This document shows positions 15,282 through 23,068 of a stretch of 64,000 nucleotides of DNA, piece after piece (positions within the stretch are counted from its first letter, which is position 1; the number at the start of each line of letters is the position of its first letter). A program made the position numbers and the translations under genes. The stretch comes from Pseudomonas knackmussii B13 (lineage in GTDB: Bacteria; Pseudomonadota; Gammaproteobacteria; Pseudomonadales; Pseudomonadaceae). Under the pieces are notes generated by a model. That model had not been told where the DNA came from. It made no database searches and saw only the letters and a list, made by a program, of their open reading frames with translations. The stretch is from assembly GCF_000689415.1 (NCBI RefSeq), contig NZ_HG322950.1:3231501-3295500 (forward strand), given 5' to 3'.

Positions 15282-17018
15282 TCAGGAGTGCGCCACCTGC
15301 CCTGCGCCAGCGCCCGCATTTGGCGCTGGCGCGAAGCGGTTCAGCACGTGATCGGCCATGCCCCGCGCCAGCTCTTCCTCGCCGAAGAAGATGGTGCCAA
15401 TGCCCTCCTGGCGCATCAGCTCGGTTTCATCGTCAGTGTGGGTGCGCACCACGATCTCGATATCCGGGTTGAGCGTGCGGGCGATCTCGACCATGTGCCG
15501 GGCGCTCATGGCATCCGGCGAGGCCACCACCAGCATCGCGGCGTTGACGATGTGCGCCTGGATCAACACCCCTGGCTCCACCGCATTACCCGATACAGCA
15601 GCCAACCCCTGGCTGCGCAGTTGCTCGACCAGCTCGCGGTTCTGCTCGGCAACCACGAAGGGGATGCCCTGTTGCAGCAGGGCCCGCGCGATGCGTCGGC
15701 CGACCCGGCCGTAGCCGACCAGCACGACCTGCCCTTCGAGGTACTTGCGGTCGGTGCTCATCGGCAGCTCGGCATAGGGATCGGTGCGCTGCTCCAGGCG
15801 CCGGGCCAGCGCCGAGTGCGCCACCGCCCAGCGATTGAGCGGCCCGACGGCGGCGAACAGCAGCGGATTCAGCGCTATCGACAGCAGTGCGCCGCACAGC
15901 ACCAGGCTCATCCCCTCCTGCGGCAACAGGCCGAGGGCCAGACCCAGTCCAGCGAGGATGAAAGAGAACTCGCCGATCTGCGCCAGGCTCGCCGAGGCCG
16001 TCAGCGCGGTGTTCAGCGGATAGCGCAGGCCCAGCACCAGGACCATGGCGGCCAGGCTCTTGCCGAGCATGATGATGGCGACCACGCCAAGCACGCGCAG
16101 CGGCTGTTCGAGGAGAATCGCCGGCTCGAAGAGCATGCCCACCGAGACGAAGAACAGCACCGAGAAAGCGTCGCGCAGCGGCAGCGATTCCTGCGCCGCG
16201 CGGTGACTGAACTGCGACTCGCGCATCACCATCCCGGCGAAGAACGCACCCAGGGCGAAGGACACGCTGAACAGCTTCGCCGCACCGAAAGCGATGCCGA
16301 TGGCGGCGGCGATCACCGCCAGGGTGAACAGCTCGCGCGAGCCGGTGCGCGCCACCTGCCAGAGCATCCAGGGCAGCAGGCGGCGTCCGGCGACGAGCAT
16401 TAGGGCGATGAAGGCGCCGACCTGCAGCAGGGTCTGGCAGATCGTCAGCCACAGAGGCCCGCTCGCCTCCGCCGCAGCGCTGGCGTTGCCACCGAGCACC
16501 CCGGCCAGCGCCGGCAGGAGGACCAGCACCAGCACGGTGGCGAGGTCTTCCACCACCAGCCAGCCGACGGCGATTCGACCGTTCATGCTGTCGAGCAGGC
16601 CGCGGGTTTCCAGCGCCTTGAGCAGCACCACGGTGCTCGCGCAGGACAGCGACAGGCCGAACACCAGGCCGGCGCCCCAGTTCCAGCCCCACCAATGCGC
16701 GACCACTGCGCCCAGCGCGGTGGCCAGGCCCATCTGCACGATGGCGCCGGGCACGGCGATGCGCTTCACCGCGAGCAGGTCCTTGAGCGAGAAATGCAGG
16801 CCGACGCCGAACATCAGCAGCATCACGCCAATCTCGGAGAGCTGCGAAGCCAGGTGCACGTCCGCGACGAAGCCCGGCGTGGCCGGGCCGATGATGATCC
16901 CCGCGAGCAGGTAGCCGACCAGCGCCGGCACCTTGCAGCGCTCGGCCAGGAAGCCCAGCACCAGCGCGATGGCGAAGCCCGCGGCAAGCGTGCTGATCAG
17001 AGAAATACCGTGCTCCAT
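15282..17018 (-). CDS. ybaL: Kef-type cation/proton antiporter with RCK domain (YbaL-like)
   Basis: 578 residues from the ATG at 17018 (a longer start adds an arginine-rich stretch). Residues ~1-390 hold about 12 transmembrane helices of the CPA2 antiporter family (GYLLAGIIIGPATPGF, VGWLVVEDLATVLVLV). Residues ~415-560 are an RCK/TrkA-N nucleotide-binding domain (VVLVGYGRVGRRIA). The length and lack of the KefC C-terminal tail fit YbaL/RosB. It exchanges K+ (or Na+) for protons at the inner membrane. Monocistronic, convergent with the GNAT gene. Confidence 0.88.
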   Translation of the reverse strand: MEHGISLISTLAAGFAIALVLGFLAERCKVPALVGYLLAGIIIGPATPGFVADVHLASQLSEIGVMLLMFGVGLHFSLKDLLAVKRIAVPGAIVQMGLATALGAVVAHWWGWNWGAGLVFGLSLSCASTVVLLKALETRGLLDSMNGRIAVGWLVVEDLATVLVLVLLPALAGVLGGNASAAAEASGPLWLTICQTLLQVGAFIALMLVAGRRLLPWMLWQVARTGSRELFTLAVIAAAIGIAFGAAKLFSVSFALGAFFAGMVMRESQFSHRAAQESLPLRDAFSVLFFVSVGMLFEPAILLEQPLRVLGVVAIIMLGKSLAAMVLVLGLRYPLNTALTASASLAQIGEFSFILAGLGLALGLLPQEGMSLVLCGALLSIALNPLLFAAVGPLNRWAVAHSALARRLEQRTDPYAELPMSTDRKYLEGQVVLVGYGRVGRRIARALLQQGIPFVVAEQNRELVEQLRSQGLAAVSGNAVEPGVLIQAHIVNAAMLVVASPDAMSARHMVEIARTLNPDIEIVVRTHTDDETELMRQEGIGTIFFGEEELARGMADHVLNRFAPAPNAGAGAGQVAHS

Positions 17019-17158
17019 GGTGCGCCTCCCGCGATCCCGAATACGTCTGTGCAACGGGATTTTGTGCCGCGGGAGACCCTGGAGACACGCAAGCTTTTGT
17101 TACATCAAGTTCGGAAAGGGCCTACGGCAGCTTCGGCCCCATCCTCTGGACAACCGCT

Positions 17159-17587
17159 TCAGGCCTTGGCCGCAGCCAGGTAGGCGCCCAGACGCCGGCC
17201 CATCTCTTCGCCCAGGGCCTGCAGGCCGCTCATGGGGCGGACCATGACTTCGAACTCGACGATCTTGCCCTGTTCGTCGAAGCGGATCATGTCGATGCCC
17301 TTGAGCTGCTTACCGCCGACCTGGGCGCTGAACTCCAGGACCACACTCAGGCCATCGGCGGTGGCCAGTTCGCGGTGGTAGGTGAAGCCCTCGAAGACCT
17401 GCAGCACCGTGTTGAGGATCATCGACACCACCGGTGCGCCGGGATACGGCGTATGCGCCATCGGCGAGCGGAACACCGCGTCGGGCGCCAGCAGTTCGGG
17501 CAGCTTGCTCAGGTCCTTGCGCTCGACCATCGCGTGCCAGCATTGCAGCGACGCGGCGGCCTGGGGGTGCAGTTGCAGTTCGGACAT
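17159..17587 (-). CDS. SnoaL/NTF2-like protein
   Basis: 142 residues with the cone-shaped NTF2-like pattern: an N-terminal helix (ASLQCWHAMVERKDLSKLPELL), then APDAVFRSPMAHTPYPG and a closing strand pair (GIDMIRFDEQGKIVEFEVMVRP). Such proteins are small isomerases, hydrolases or binding proteins; no catalytic role can be read here. It stands alone with its own upstream gap. Confidence 0.75.
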   Translation of the reverse strand: MSELQLHPQAAASLQCWHAMVERKDLSKLPELLAPDAVFRSPMAHTPYPGAPVVSMILNTVLQVFEGFTYHRELATADGLSVVLEFSAQVGGKQLKGIDMIRFDEQGKIVEFEVMVRPMSGLQALGEEMGRRLGAYLAAAKA

Positions 17588-17718
17588 CGTCGGTTCCTCC
17601 GATTCTTGTGATTGCCGCGCCCCTGGCGCGGTGACGGGAACCGACGATACGACCCGCCCCGGCCGCGCTCAATGATCGGAAATGACAGACCTATGATCCT
17701 GGCGCACAAGCGCGCGGA

Positions 17719-18222
17719 TCAGTGGTGCGCCGGGGTGACCAGGAAGGTCTGCAGCTCTGGCTCGTCGTCCAGCACTATGTCGCGCACCGGACGCGGCAGC
17801 TCGGCGAACACCGCGCGCCAGAACGCCTGGGCGGCTTCGTCCTGGCGATAGAAGCGCACCAGCCAGGCATCGTTGCCGTTGCCCAGCACCTGCAAGGCCA
17901 CCGCACTGCCGACACCCATGCGGCGGTACTTCTTGAGCACGAACAGGTCGGCCAGCTCCAGCGCGCCCAGGCCGCTCAGGTCGTTGCTCTCGATCAGCAG
18001 GAAACCGGCGATGTAGCCATCGACCAGGATCAGGTTGGCGCTCCACTGCGGGTCCTGCCAGTAACGCACCAGGTGCTCCTCGTGGATGTAGAAGCGGCCG
18101 TCGGCCTCGACGTCCTCCTGCTCCCAGTCGGACGATTCGTAGGCGTAGTACTGGTAAAGATTGCGGATGATATCGGCCTGCTCCGCACTGGTGCGCAGCA
18201 ACTCGACGGTGCCGCCGCTCAT
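17719..18222 (-). CDS. GNAT-family N-acetyltransferase
   Basis: 167 residues from ATG 18222 (GGAG upstream); a longer frame to 18261 has no good site. Acetyl-CoA motif: LADLFVLKKYRRMGVGSAVALQVL. The rest (YYAYESSDWEQEDVEADGRFYIHEEHLVRYW) is a GNAT subtype whose substrate I do not know. Divergent from a LysR gene across ~260 bp. Confidence 0.82.
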   Translation of the reverse strand: MSGGTVELLRTSAEQADIIRNLYQYYAYESSDWEQEDVEADGRFYIHEEHLVRYWQDPQWSANLILVDGYIAGFLLIESNDLSGLGALELADLFVLKKYRRMGVGSAVALQVLGNGNDAWLVRFYRQDEAAQAFWRAVFAELPRPVRDIVLDDEPELQTFLVTPAHH

Positions 18223-18480
18223 GGCCGGGGCTCCTCGATGAAGCGCGGGAACGGCAAGCAAAGGGCATTGGGATACATGGCAGTCTCGGTACGAAGAAGG
18301 ACGGCGAACACCGCCGTTGCAGGTGCCGCCGATTATCGCAGAACAGCGGCGCCTGCGGACCTCCGGATGCGCTCCATCGATGCCCAGGACAGTACCGGTC
18401 GGTCACACTCGGCGCTTTCGGCTGGCTCCATTTTTGCTTTAACGTGCGCGCCAATTACCGAAGCCCGTCGTCCCCCAATC

Positions 18481-19374
18481 ATGAAGCTGCATCAACTGCG
18501 CGCCCTGCTCGCCATCAGCGAGAACGGCAGCATCCAGGAAGCCTCGCGCCTGCTGGGCATCTCCCAGCCGGCCCTGTCGAAAAGCATCAAGGAGCTGGAA
18601 ACCGAGCTGGGCGTGTCGCTGCTCGTGCGCTCCAACCGTGGCATCACCATCACCGGCTACGGCGAGCGCCTGGTGCGCAGCGCACGCCTGGCTGTGGAGG
18701 AAGTGCAGCGCGCGCAAGTCGAGATCGACACCCTCAAGGGCAACATCGGCGGCCGCGTGGCCATCGGCGTGTCACCGGTCACGCCCAGCCGGCAATTCGC
18801 CGACTGCGTGCAGGCGTACCGCAAGCGCCATCCCGAGGTGCAATTGCAGATTGTCGAGCTGCGCCCGGCGAAGCTGCTGGAAGGCGTGCGCGAAGGTCAG
18901 CTGGACATGGCGCTGACCTCGCAACCCATGCCTCAGGAACTGGACGGCCTGCACTGGCAACAGCTCTACACCCACGTCACCACCCTGGCGGTACGCAAGG
19001 GCCACCCCTTGAGCGGTGCCCGCTCGCTGCACCAACTGCTCGACCAGGAATGGCTGCTCTCCGACCCACTGGAACTGACCCAGGCCCGCGAGCTGTTCCG
19101 CGCGCACCAGGTCGAGCCGCCACAACGCATCATCGAGTGCGATTCGGTGGTGCTCTACGTCGAACTGGCCGGCAGCACCGATGCGGTGAGCTTCTGGTCG
19201 CGGCGCATGTTCAACCTGCCGGTGGTTTCCGACGCGCTGGTGCCGCTGGAGATCGCCGAGAGCACGCCGCGCTCGGGCATCTCGCTGGTGTCGCGGCCCA
19301 CCGAACTGCTGACCCGCGAGGCGCGCTCGCTTTTCGACGACCTGGTCGAGGCGTTCAGGGAAGCGCCGCTGTAG
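18481..19374 (+). CDS. LysR-family regulator
   Basis: 297 residues. HTH at ~3-60 (MKLHQLRALLAISENGSIQEASRLLG, ISQPALSKSIKELE). The effector domain has ELRPAKLLEGVREGQLDMAL and a C-terminal SGISLVSRP. The start MKLHQLR is typical of the TdcA/AbgR-like group in pseudomonads. Targets are not obvious: the neighbours are a divergent GNAT and a convergent HxlR regulator. Confidence 0.87.
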   Translation: MKLHQLRALLAISENGSIQEASRLLGISQPALSKSIKELETELGVSLLVRSNRGITITGYGERLVRSARLAVEEVQRAQVEIDTLKGNIGGRVAIGVSPVTPSRQFADCVQAYRKRHPEVQLQIVELRPAKLLEGVREGQLDMALTSQPMPQELDGLHWQQLYTHVTTLAVRKGHPLSGARSLHQLLDQEWLLSDPLELTQARELFRAHQVEPPQRIIECDSVVLYVELAGSTDAVSFWSRRMFNLPVVSDALVPLEIAESTPRSGISLVSRPTELLTREARSLFDDLVEAFREAPL

Positions 19375-19386
19375 TCATCCCGCCTT

Positions 19387-19911
19387 TCACGCCTTGTCCG
19401 CAGCACCCGCCGCGCGGCTGGCCTTGAAGGCTTCGCGGCGGGCGTCGCGCTCGCTGACGTAGGCCGCGCTGGGCTGGCTGATCAGGTCGCCCCGTTTCAG
19501 CGGCGCGCCGCAGCTTTCGCACACCGTTCCGAGCCCGGCCGGCTTGCCGCAGGCGCGGTGCAGCATATTTACCGCAACACCCTCCTCCGGCGCCTTGCAC
19601 CAGTTTTCACCCCAGGCCCGCAGGGCGAGGATCACCGGATAGAAGGCCTCGCCCTTGGGCGTCAGCACGTACTCGTAGCGCAGCGGTCGCTTGCTGTAGG
19701 CGTGGCGTTCGATCAGGCCGTCAGCGGCCATGTTCTTCAGGCGCGCGGCGATCATCTGCGGCGTGCCGCCGGTCTGCGCCTGGATCTCGTCGAAGCGCAG
19801 GTTGCCCATGAACAGTTCGCGCAGCACCAGCACGGTCCAGCGATCACCCACGAGCTCCTCCGCCCGCGCTATCGGGCAGAGCGTCGGCGCCGTGTTCTTG
19901 GTTCCCGACAT
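19387..19911 (-). CDS. HxlR-family transcriptional regulator
   Basis: 174 residues from ATG 19911. Residues ~10-100 are the HxlR winged helix (CPIARAEELVGDRWTVLVLRELF, QTGGTPQMIAARLKNM, YVLTPKGEAFYPVILALRAW). A second half contains CGKPAGLGTVCESCGAPL, a CxxC-containing stretch that could bind metal or sense redox state. It is divergent from the isochorismatase-like gene, which it probably controls together with the aldehyde dehydrogenase. Confidence 0.87.
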   Translation of the reverse strand: MSGTKNTAPTLCPIARAEELVGDRWTVLVLRELFMGNLRFDEIQAQTGGTPQMIAARLKNMAADGLIERHAYSKRPLRYEYVLTPKGEAFYPVILALRAWGENWCKAPEEGVAVNMLHRACGKPAGLGTVCESCGAPLKRGDLISQPSAAYVSERDARREAFKASRAAGAADKA

Positions 19912-19940
19912 AAGGTCGTTCCCTTGGCAAAATCTGTTGA

Positions 19941-19953
19941 TATGATTTTCATA
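19941..19953. promoter_or_regulatory. candidate HxlR operator
   Basis: TATGATTTTCATA is an inverted repeat (TATGA-TTT-TCATA) in the AT-rich centre of the gap between hxlR-like 19911 and the hydrolase at 20015. HxlR proteins bind short palindromes next to divergent targets. The position and AT-richness support this; no experimental motif is implied. Confidence 0.35.
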
Positions 19954-20014
19954 GTAACTAAAAACACCCGCCCGTCCACCACCAGCGGACGGCATGCCAC
20001 CCCGGAGAATGTCC

Positions 20015-20641
20015 ATGTCGAAGCACAGCTATCCCCTCGACCGTACCGCCTACCTGCTGGTCGATCCGTACAACGACTTCCTGTCCGAAGGCGGGCTGAT
20101 CTATCCGCACATCGAACCCATCGCCAACCAGGTCGGCCTGCTCGACAACCTGCGCGCGCTGGACCGCAGCGTGCGCAGCATCGGCCTGCCGGTGTTCATC
20201 GTACCGCACCGCCGCTGGGAAGCCGGCGACTACGAGGACTGGGCGCACCCCTCGCCCACCCAGTGCAAGATCATGCACGGCCACCACTTCGCCCGTGGCG
20301 AATGGGGCGGCGAGTGGCACCCCGACTTCGCTCCGCGCGAAGGCGACACCGTGGTGTCCGAGCACTGGGGCTCCAGCGGCTTCGCCAACACTGACCTGGA
20401 CTTCCGCCTCAAGCAGAAAGGCATCACCCACGTGATCATCGTCGGCTTGCTGGCCAACACCTGCATCGAGTCCACCGCGCGCTACGCCACTGAACTCGGC
20501 TACCACGTGACCCTGGTGCGTGACGCCACCGCCGCTTTCAAAGCGGAAATGATGCATGCCGCCCATGAGCTCAACGGCCCGACCTTCGCCCACGCCATCC
20601 TCACCACCAGCGAGCTGATCGCAACGCTGGAAGCCCACTGA
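20015..20641 (+). CDS. isochorismatase-family cysteine hydrolase
   Basis: 208 residues from ATG 20015, seven bases after GGAG. Asp17 (LLVDPYNDF) and the nucleophile Cys150 (GLLANTCIESTARYA) are in place. The catalytic Lys, normally in a VVxKxxxSAF-type segment, is replaced: the matching stretch reads VVSEHWGSSGF. The family hydrolyses amides or vinyl ethers such as isochorismate, nicotinamide or ureides. First of two genes downstream of the divergent HxlR-type regulator; the next is an aldehyde dehydrogenase. Confidence 0.82.
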   Translation: MSKHSYPLDRTAYLLVDPYNDFLSEGGLIYPHIEPIANQVGLLDNLRALDRSVRSIGLPVFIVPHRRWEAGDYEDWAHPSPTQCKIMHGHHFARGEWGGEWHPDFAPREGDTVVSEHWGSSGFANTDLDFRLKQKGITHVIIVGLLANTCIESTARYATELGYHVTLVRDATAAFKAEMMHAAHELNGPTFAHAILTTSELIATLEAH

Positions 20642-20705
20642 CCACCATCCTTCGTTACCGCGCGCCGCAAGGCGCGCCGGTGCCCGCCATCCGAGGTAAA
20701 GCGCA

Positions 20706-22271
20706 ATGCAACTGACCGGCAATCTGTTCATCGGCGCCCATGAGGTCGCCGCCAGCGAAGGGACCCTCCAGGCCCTCGCCCCGGCCACTAACGAACTCAT
20801 CGAACCGCCTTTCGCCCTTGGCGGAAGCGCGGAGGTCGAACGCGCCGCAACCCTGGCGGACGAGGCGTTCGACAGTTACAGCCACACCAGCCTCGCCGAA
20901 CGCGCGGCCTTCCTCGAACGCATCGCCGACAACCTCGACGCGGTGCGCCAGCCCCTCGCCGCGCGCGCCGCGCTGGAAACCGGACTGCCCCAGGCGCAGC
21001 TGGAAGGCGAAGCGGCAAAGGCTGCCACGCAGTTCCGCCAGTTCGCCGAGGTGGTGCGCCGGGGCCGCTTCCTGCACCTCGCCATCGACCCCGAGCAGCC
21101 CGAGCGGCAACCGCGCCCGCGCATGGACCATCGCCTGCAGAAGATGGCGATCGGCCCGGTAGCGATCTTCGGCGCGAGCAACTTCCCGATCGCCTACTCG
21201 GTAGCCGGCGGCGACACCGCCTCGGCGCTGGCCGCCGGCGCGCCGGTGATCCTCAAGGCGCACAACGCGCACCCCGGCGCCTCGGAAATCATGGCCCGGG
21301 CGATTCGCCAGGCCGTCCGCGACTGCGGCCTGCACGAAGGCGTGTTTTCCATGCTGCGCGGCGGCGGCAATGCCCTGGGCGAAGCACTGGTCGAGCATCC
21401 GCTGGTCAAGGCGGTGGCGTTCACCGGTTCGGAGCGCGGCGGCATGGCCCTCTACCGGCGCGCGCAACTGCGCCCGGAGCCGATCCCGGTGTTCTGCGAG
21501 ATGACCAGCGTGAACCCCACGTTCGTCCTGCCCCATGCAGTGGAAGAACGCGGCGCGTCAATCGGCGACGGCTTCATCGAACGGATGCTGGTGAACGTCG
21601 GCCAGGCCTGTCTCAAGCCGGCCATCCTCGTCGCCGTCGAAGGCGACGGGCTCGATGCGCTGCGCCAGGCGATGATCCAGCGGTTACGCACGTCGCCAGC
21701 CCGAACCATGCTGACGCCCGGCATTCATGCGGCCTACGGCGAAGGGCTCGATGCGTTGCTAAGTGCAGGCGCGCAACGCATCGCCGAGGGCTCGCCCGCA
21801 GAGGCGGCAAACGACGGCGCCGCCGCGCTGCTCGAAGTGGACGGCCGCCGCTTCCTCGCCGAACCGGTGCTTGCCGGCGAAGTCTTCGGCCCGGCGGCGC
21901 TGCTGGTGACGGTCAGGGACACCGAGGAAATGCTGGCCGTTGCGCGCTCCCTGCGCGGGCAACTCTCGGCGACCCTGCAGCTGGAGAACGGCGACCTGCC
22001 GCTGGCGCGCCGGCTGTTGCCGATCCTCGAAAGACGCACCGGGCGCATCGTGGTCAACGCCTTCTCGCACCCACAGGAAGTGTCTTTCGCCTCCATCCAC
22101 GGCGGCCCCTTCCCGGCCAGCACCGACAGCCGTTTCACCTCGGTCGGCATGACCGCCATCGAGCGCTTCCTGCGGCCGGTCTGCTACCAGGGCTTTCCCG
22201 ATGAGCTGCTGCCCGAGGCGCTGCGCGCGGCCAACCCGCTGGGCCTGCCGCGCAGCCTGGACGGCCAGTAA
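20706..22271 (+). CDS. aldehyde dehydrogenase, ketoglutarate-semialdehyde type
   Basis: 521 residues, the long form typical of alpha-ketoglutaric semialdehyde dehydrogenases. Cofactor site GPVAIFGASNFPIAYSVAGGD, the turn AFTGSERGG, the general base segment FCEMTSVNP and the nucleophile Cys302 in NVGQACLKP. It oxidises an aldehyde with NAD(P)+; the 2-oxoglutarate semialdehyde substrate is inferred from subfamily features. It follows the cysteine hydrolase by 64 bp and is likely in the same unit. Confidence 0.88.
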   Translation: MQLTGNLFIGAHEVAASEGTLQALAPATNELIEPPFALGGSAEVERAATLADEAFDSYSHTSLAERAAFLERIADNLDAVRQPLAARAALETGLPQAQLEGEAAKAATQFRQFAEVVRRGRFLHLAIDPEQPERQPRPRMDHRLQKMAIGPVAIFGASNFPIAYSVAGGDTASALAAGAPVILKAHNAHPGASEIMARAIRQAVRDCGLHEGVFSMLRGGGNALGEALVEHPLVKAVAFTGSERGGMALYRRAQLRPEPIPVFCEMTSVNPTFVLPHAVEERGASIGDGFIERMLVNVGQACLKPAILVAVEGDGLDALRQAMIQRLRTSPARTMLTPGIHAAYGEGLDALLSAGAQRIAEGSPAEAANDGAAALLEVDGRRFLAEPVLAGEVFGPAALLVTVRDTEEMLAVARSLRGQLSATLQLENGDLPLARRLLPILERRTGRIVVNAFSHPQEVSFASIHGGPFPASTDSRFTSVGMTAIERFLRPVCYQGFPDELLPEALRAANPLGLPRSLDGQ

Positions 22272-22310
22272 GAGCGAAGCGGCGGCCGGCGCACCCGGTC
22301 GCCGCCCGGC

Positions 22311-22823
22311 TCAGGCGCGGCCTTCGGCGGCCTCGATGAGGTCGAGGAAATCGCGCGCCGTCTCTTCCAGGTAGAGGCCCGCGCGGTAGTCCGGCTTCAC
22401 CGCGTCCCAGCCGGCGATCACCGCCTGCGGCCGCTCGATGAAGCGGCCGACGAGATGGAAGTCGGCGTCGAGCACAAGCACCACGGGAATGGCGATGCTG
22501 TCCAGGCCGAGGCGTTCCTGCAGGTCGTCCTCGGCGCGGCCCTTGGAGATCACGGCCAATTGCAGAAGCGGCTGGCGACGCTGCATCCAGTCCAGCACCG
22601 TGACGTTGATCTGGCAGTCCGGGCACCACATCTCGCCGACCACCAGCAGGTGGTAGCGCCCCTGCACGGCGGCCAGTCGCTGCAGGGTTTCGGTGCCCAT
22701 GGCTGCCGGCTGCCCGAGCTTGTCCCGGATGGTACCCACGGCAGCGATTTCCGCCGGCAGGCCGTGGGCGACGAAGGCGTCGAAGCCTTCACCGATGGCG
22801 AAAAGTTCCTGGTAGGAGGCCAT
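22311..22823 (-). CDS. thioredoxin-family protein
   Basis: 170 residues. A redox site WCPDC (Cys67, Cys70) follows a strand (RYHLLVVGEM), and a cis-Pro-like IPVVLVLDADF comes later. The N-terminal ~55 residues are helical (MASYQELFAIGEGFDAFV) as in the pseudomonad/Bacillus small cytoplasmic thioredoxin-like proteins. No signal peptide. Role unknown beyond disulfide exchange. Confidence 0.85.
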   Translation of the reverse strand: MASYQELFAIGEGFDAFVAHGLPAEIAAVGTIRDKLGQPAAMGTETLQRLAAVQGRYHLLVVGEMWCPDCQINVTVLDWMQRRQPLLQLAVISKGRAEDDLQERLGLDSIAIPVVLVLDADFHLVGRFIERPQAVIAGWDAVKPDYRAGLYLEETARDFLDLIEAAEGRA

Positions 22824-22954
22824 GGGGGGTTCCTCGAAAGCGAAAAGAGATGCGGCATCTGCAGGATGCGGATCTTATCCGCGAACGACCACCTGCGGGC
22901 ATTTCCCGTGAAGGTCCCCTGCCCTCGATATACCCGCACCGATGCATCCGTAGG

Positions 22955-23027
22955 GCGCATAACCGTTCGCGGTTATGCGCCGCAGCCCGGCACGGAACGG
23001 CGGATAACCCCTTCGGGGTTATCCGCC
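22955..23027. repeat. two tandem palindromic hairpin repeats
   Basis: GCGCATAACCG (22955-22965) pairs with 22970-22980 around a TTCG loop. GGCGGATAACCCC (22999-23011) pairs with 23015-23027 around TTC. The second copy recurs almost identically at 27071-27099. They sit downstream of the TonB receptor gene and upstream of the thioredoxin-like gene. They look like dispersed pseudomonad palindromes that may also terminate the receptor mRNA. Confidence 0.7.
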
Positions 23028-23068
23028 GGCTAGCTCTGATCGCGAGAACCGCAGGATCAACCTCTCGA

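Noticed and set aside
17095..17115. ANR/FNR-like box (TTGT-TACATCAA) upstream of the Kef-type antiporter
   Set aside because: It departs from TTGATNNNNATCAA in the left half and has no supporting promoter.
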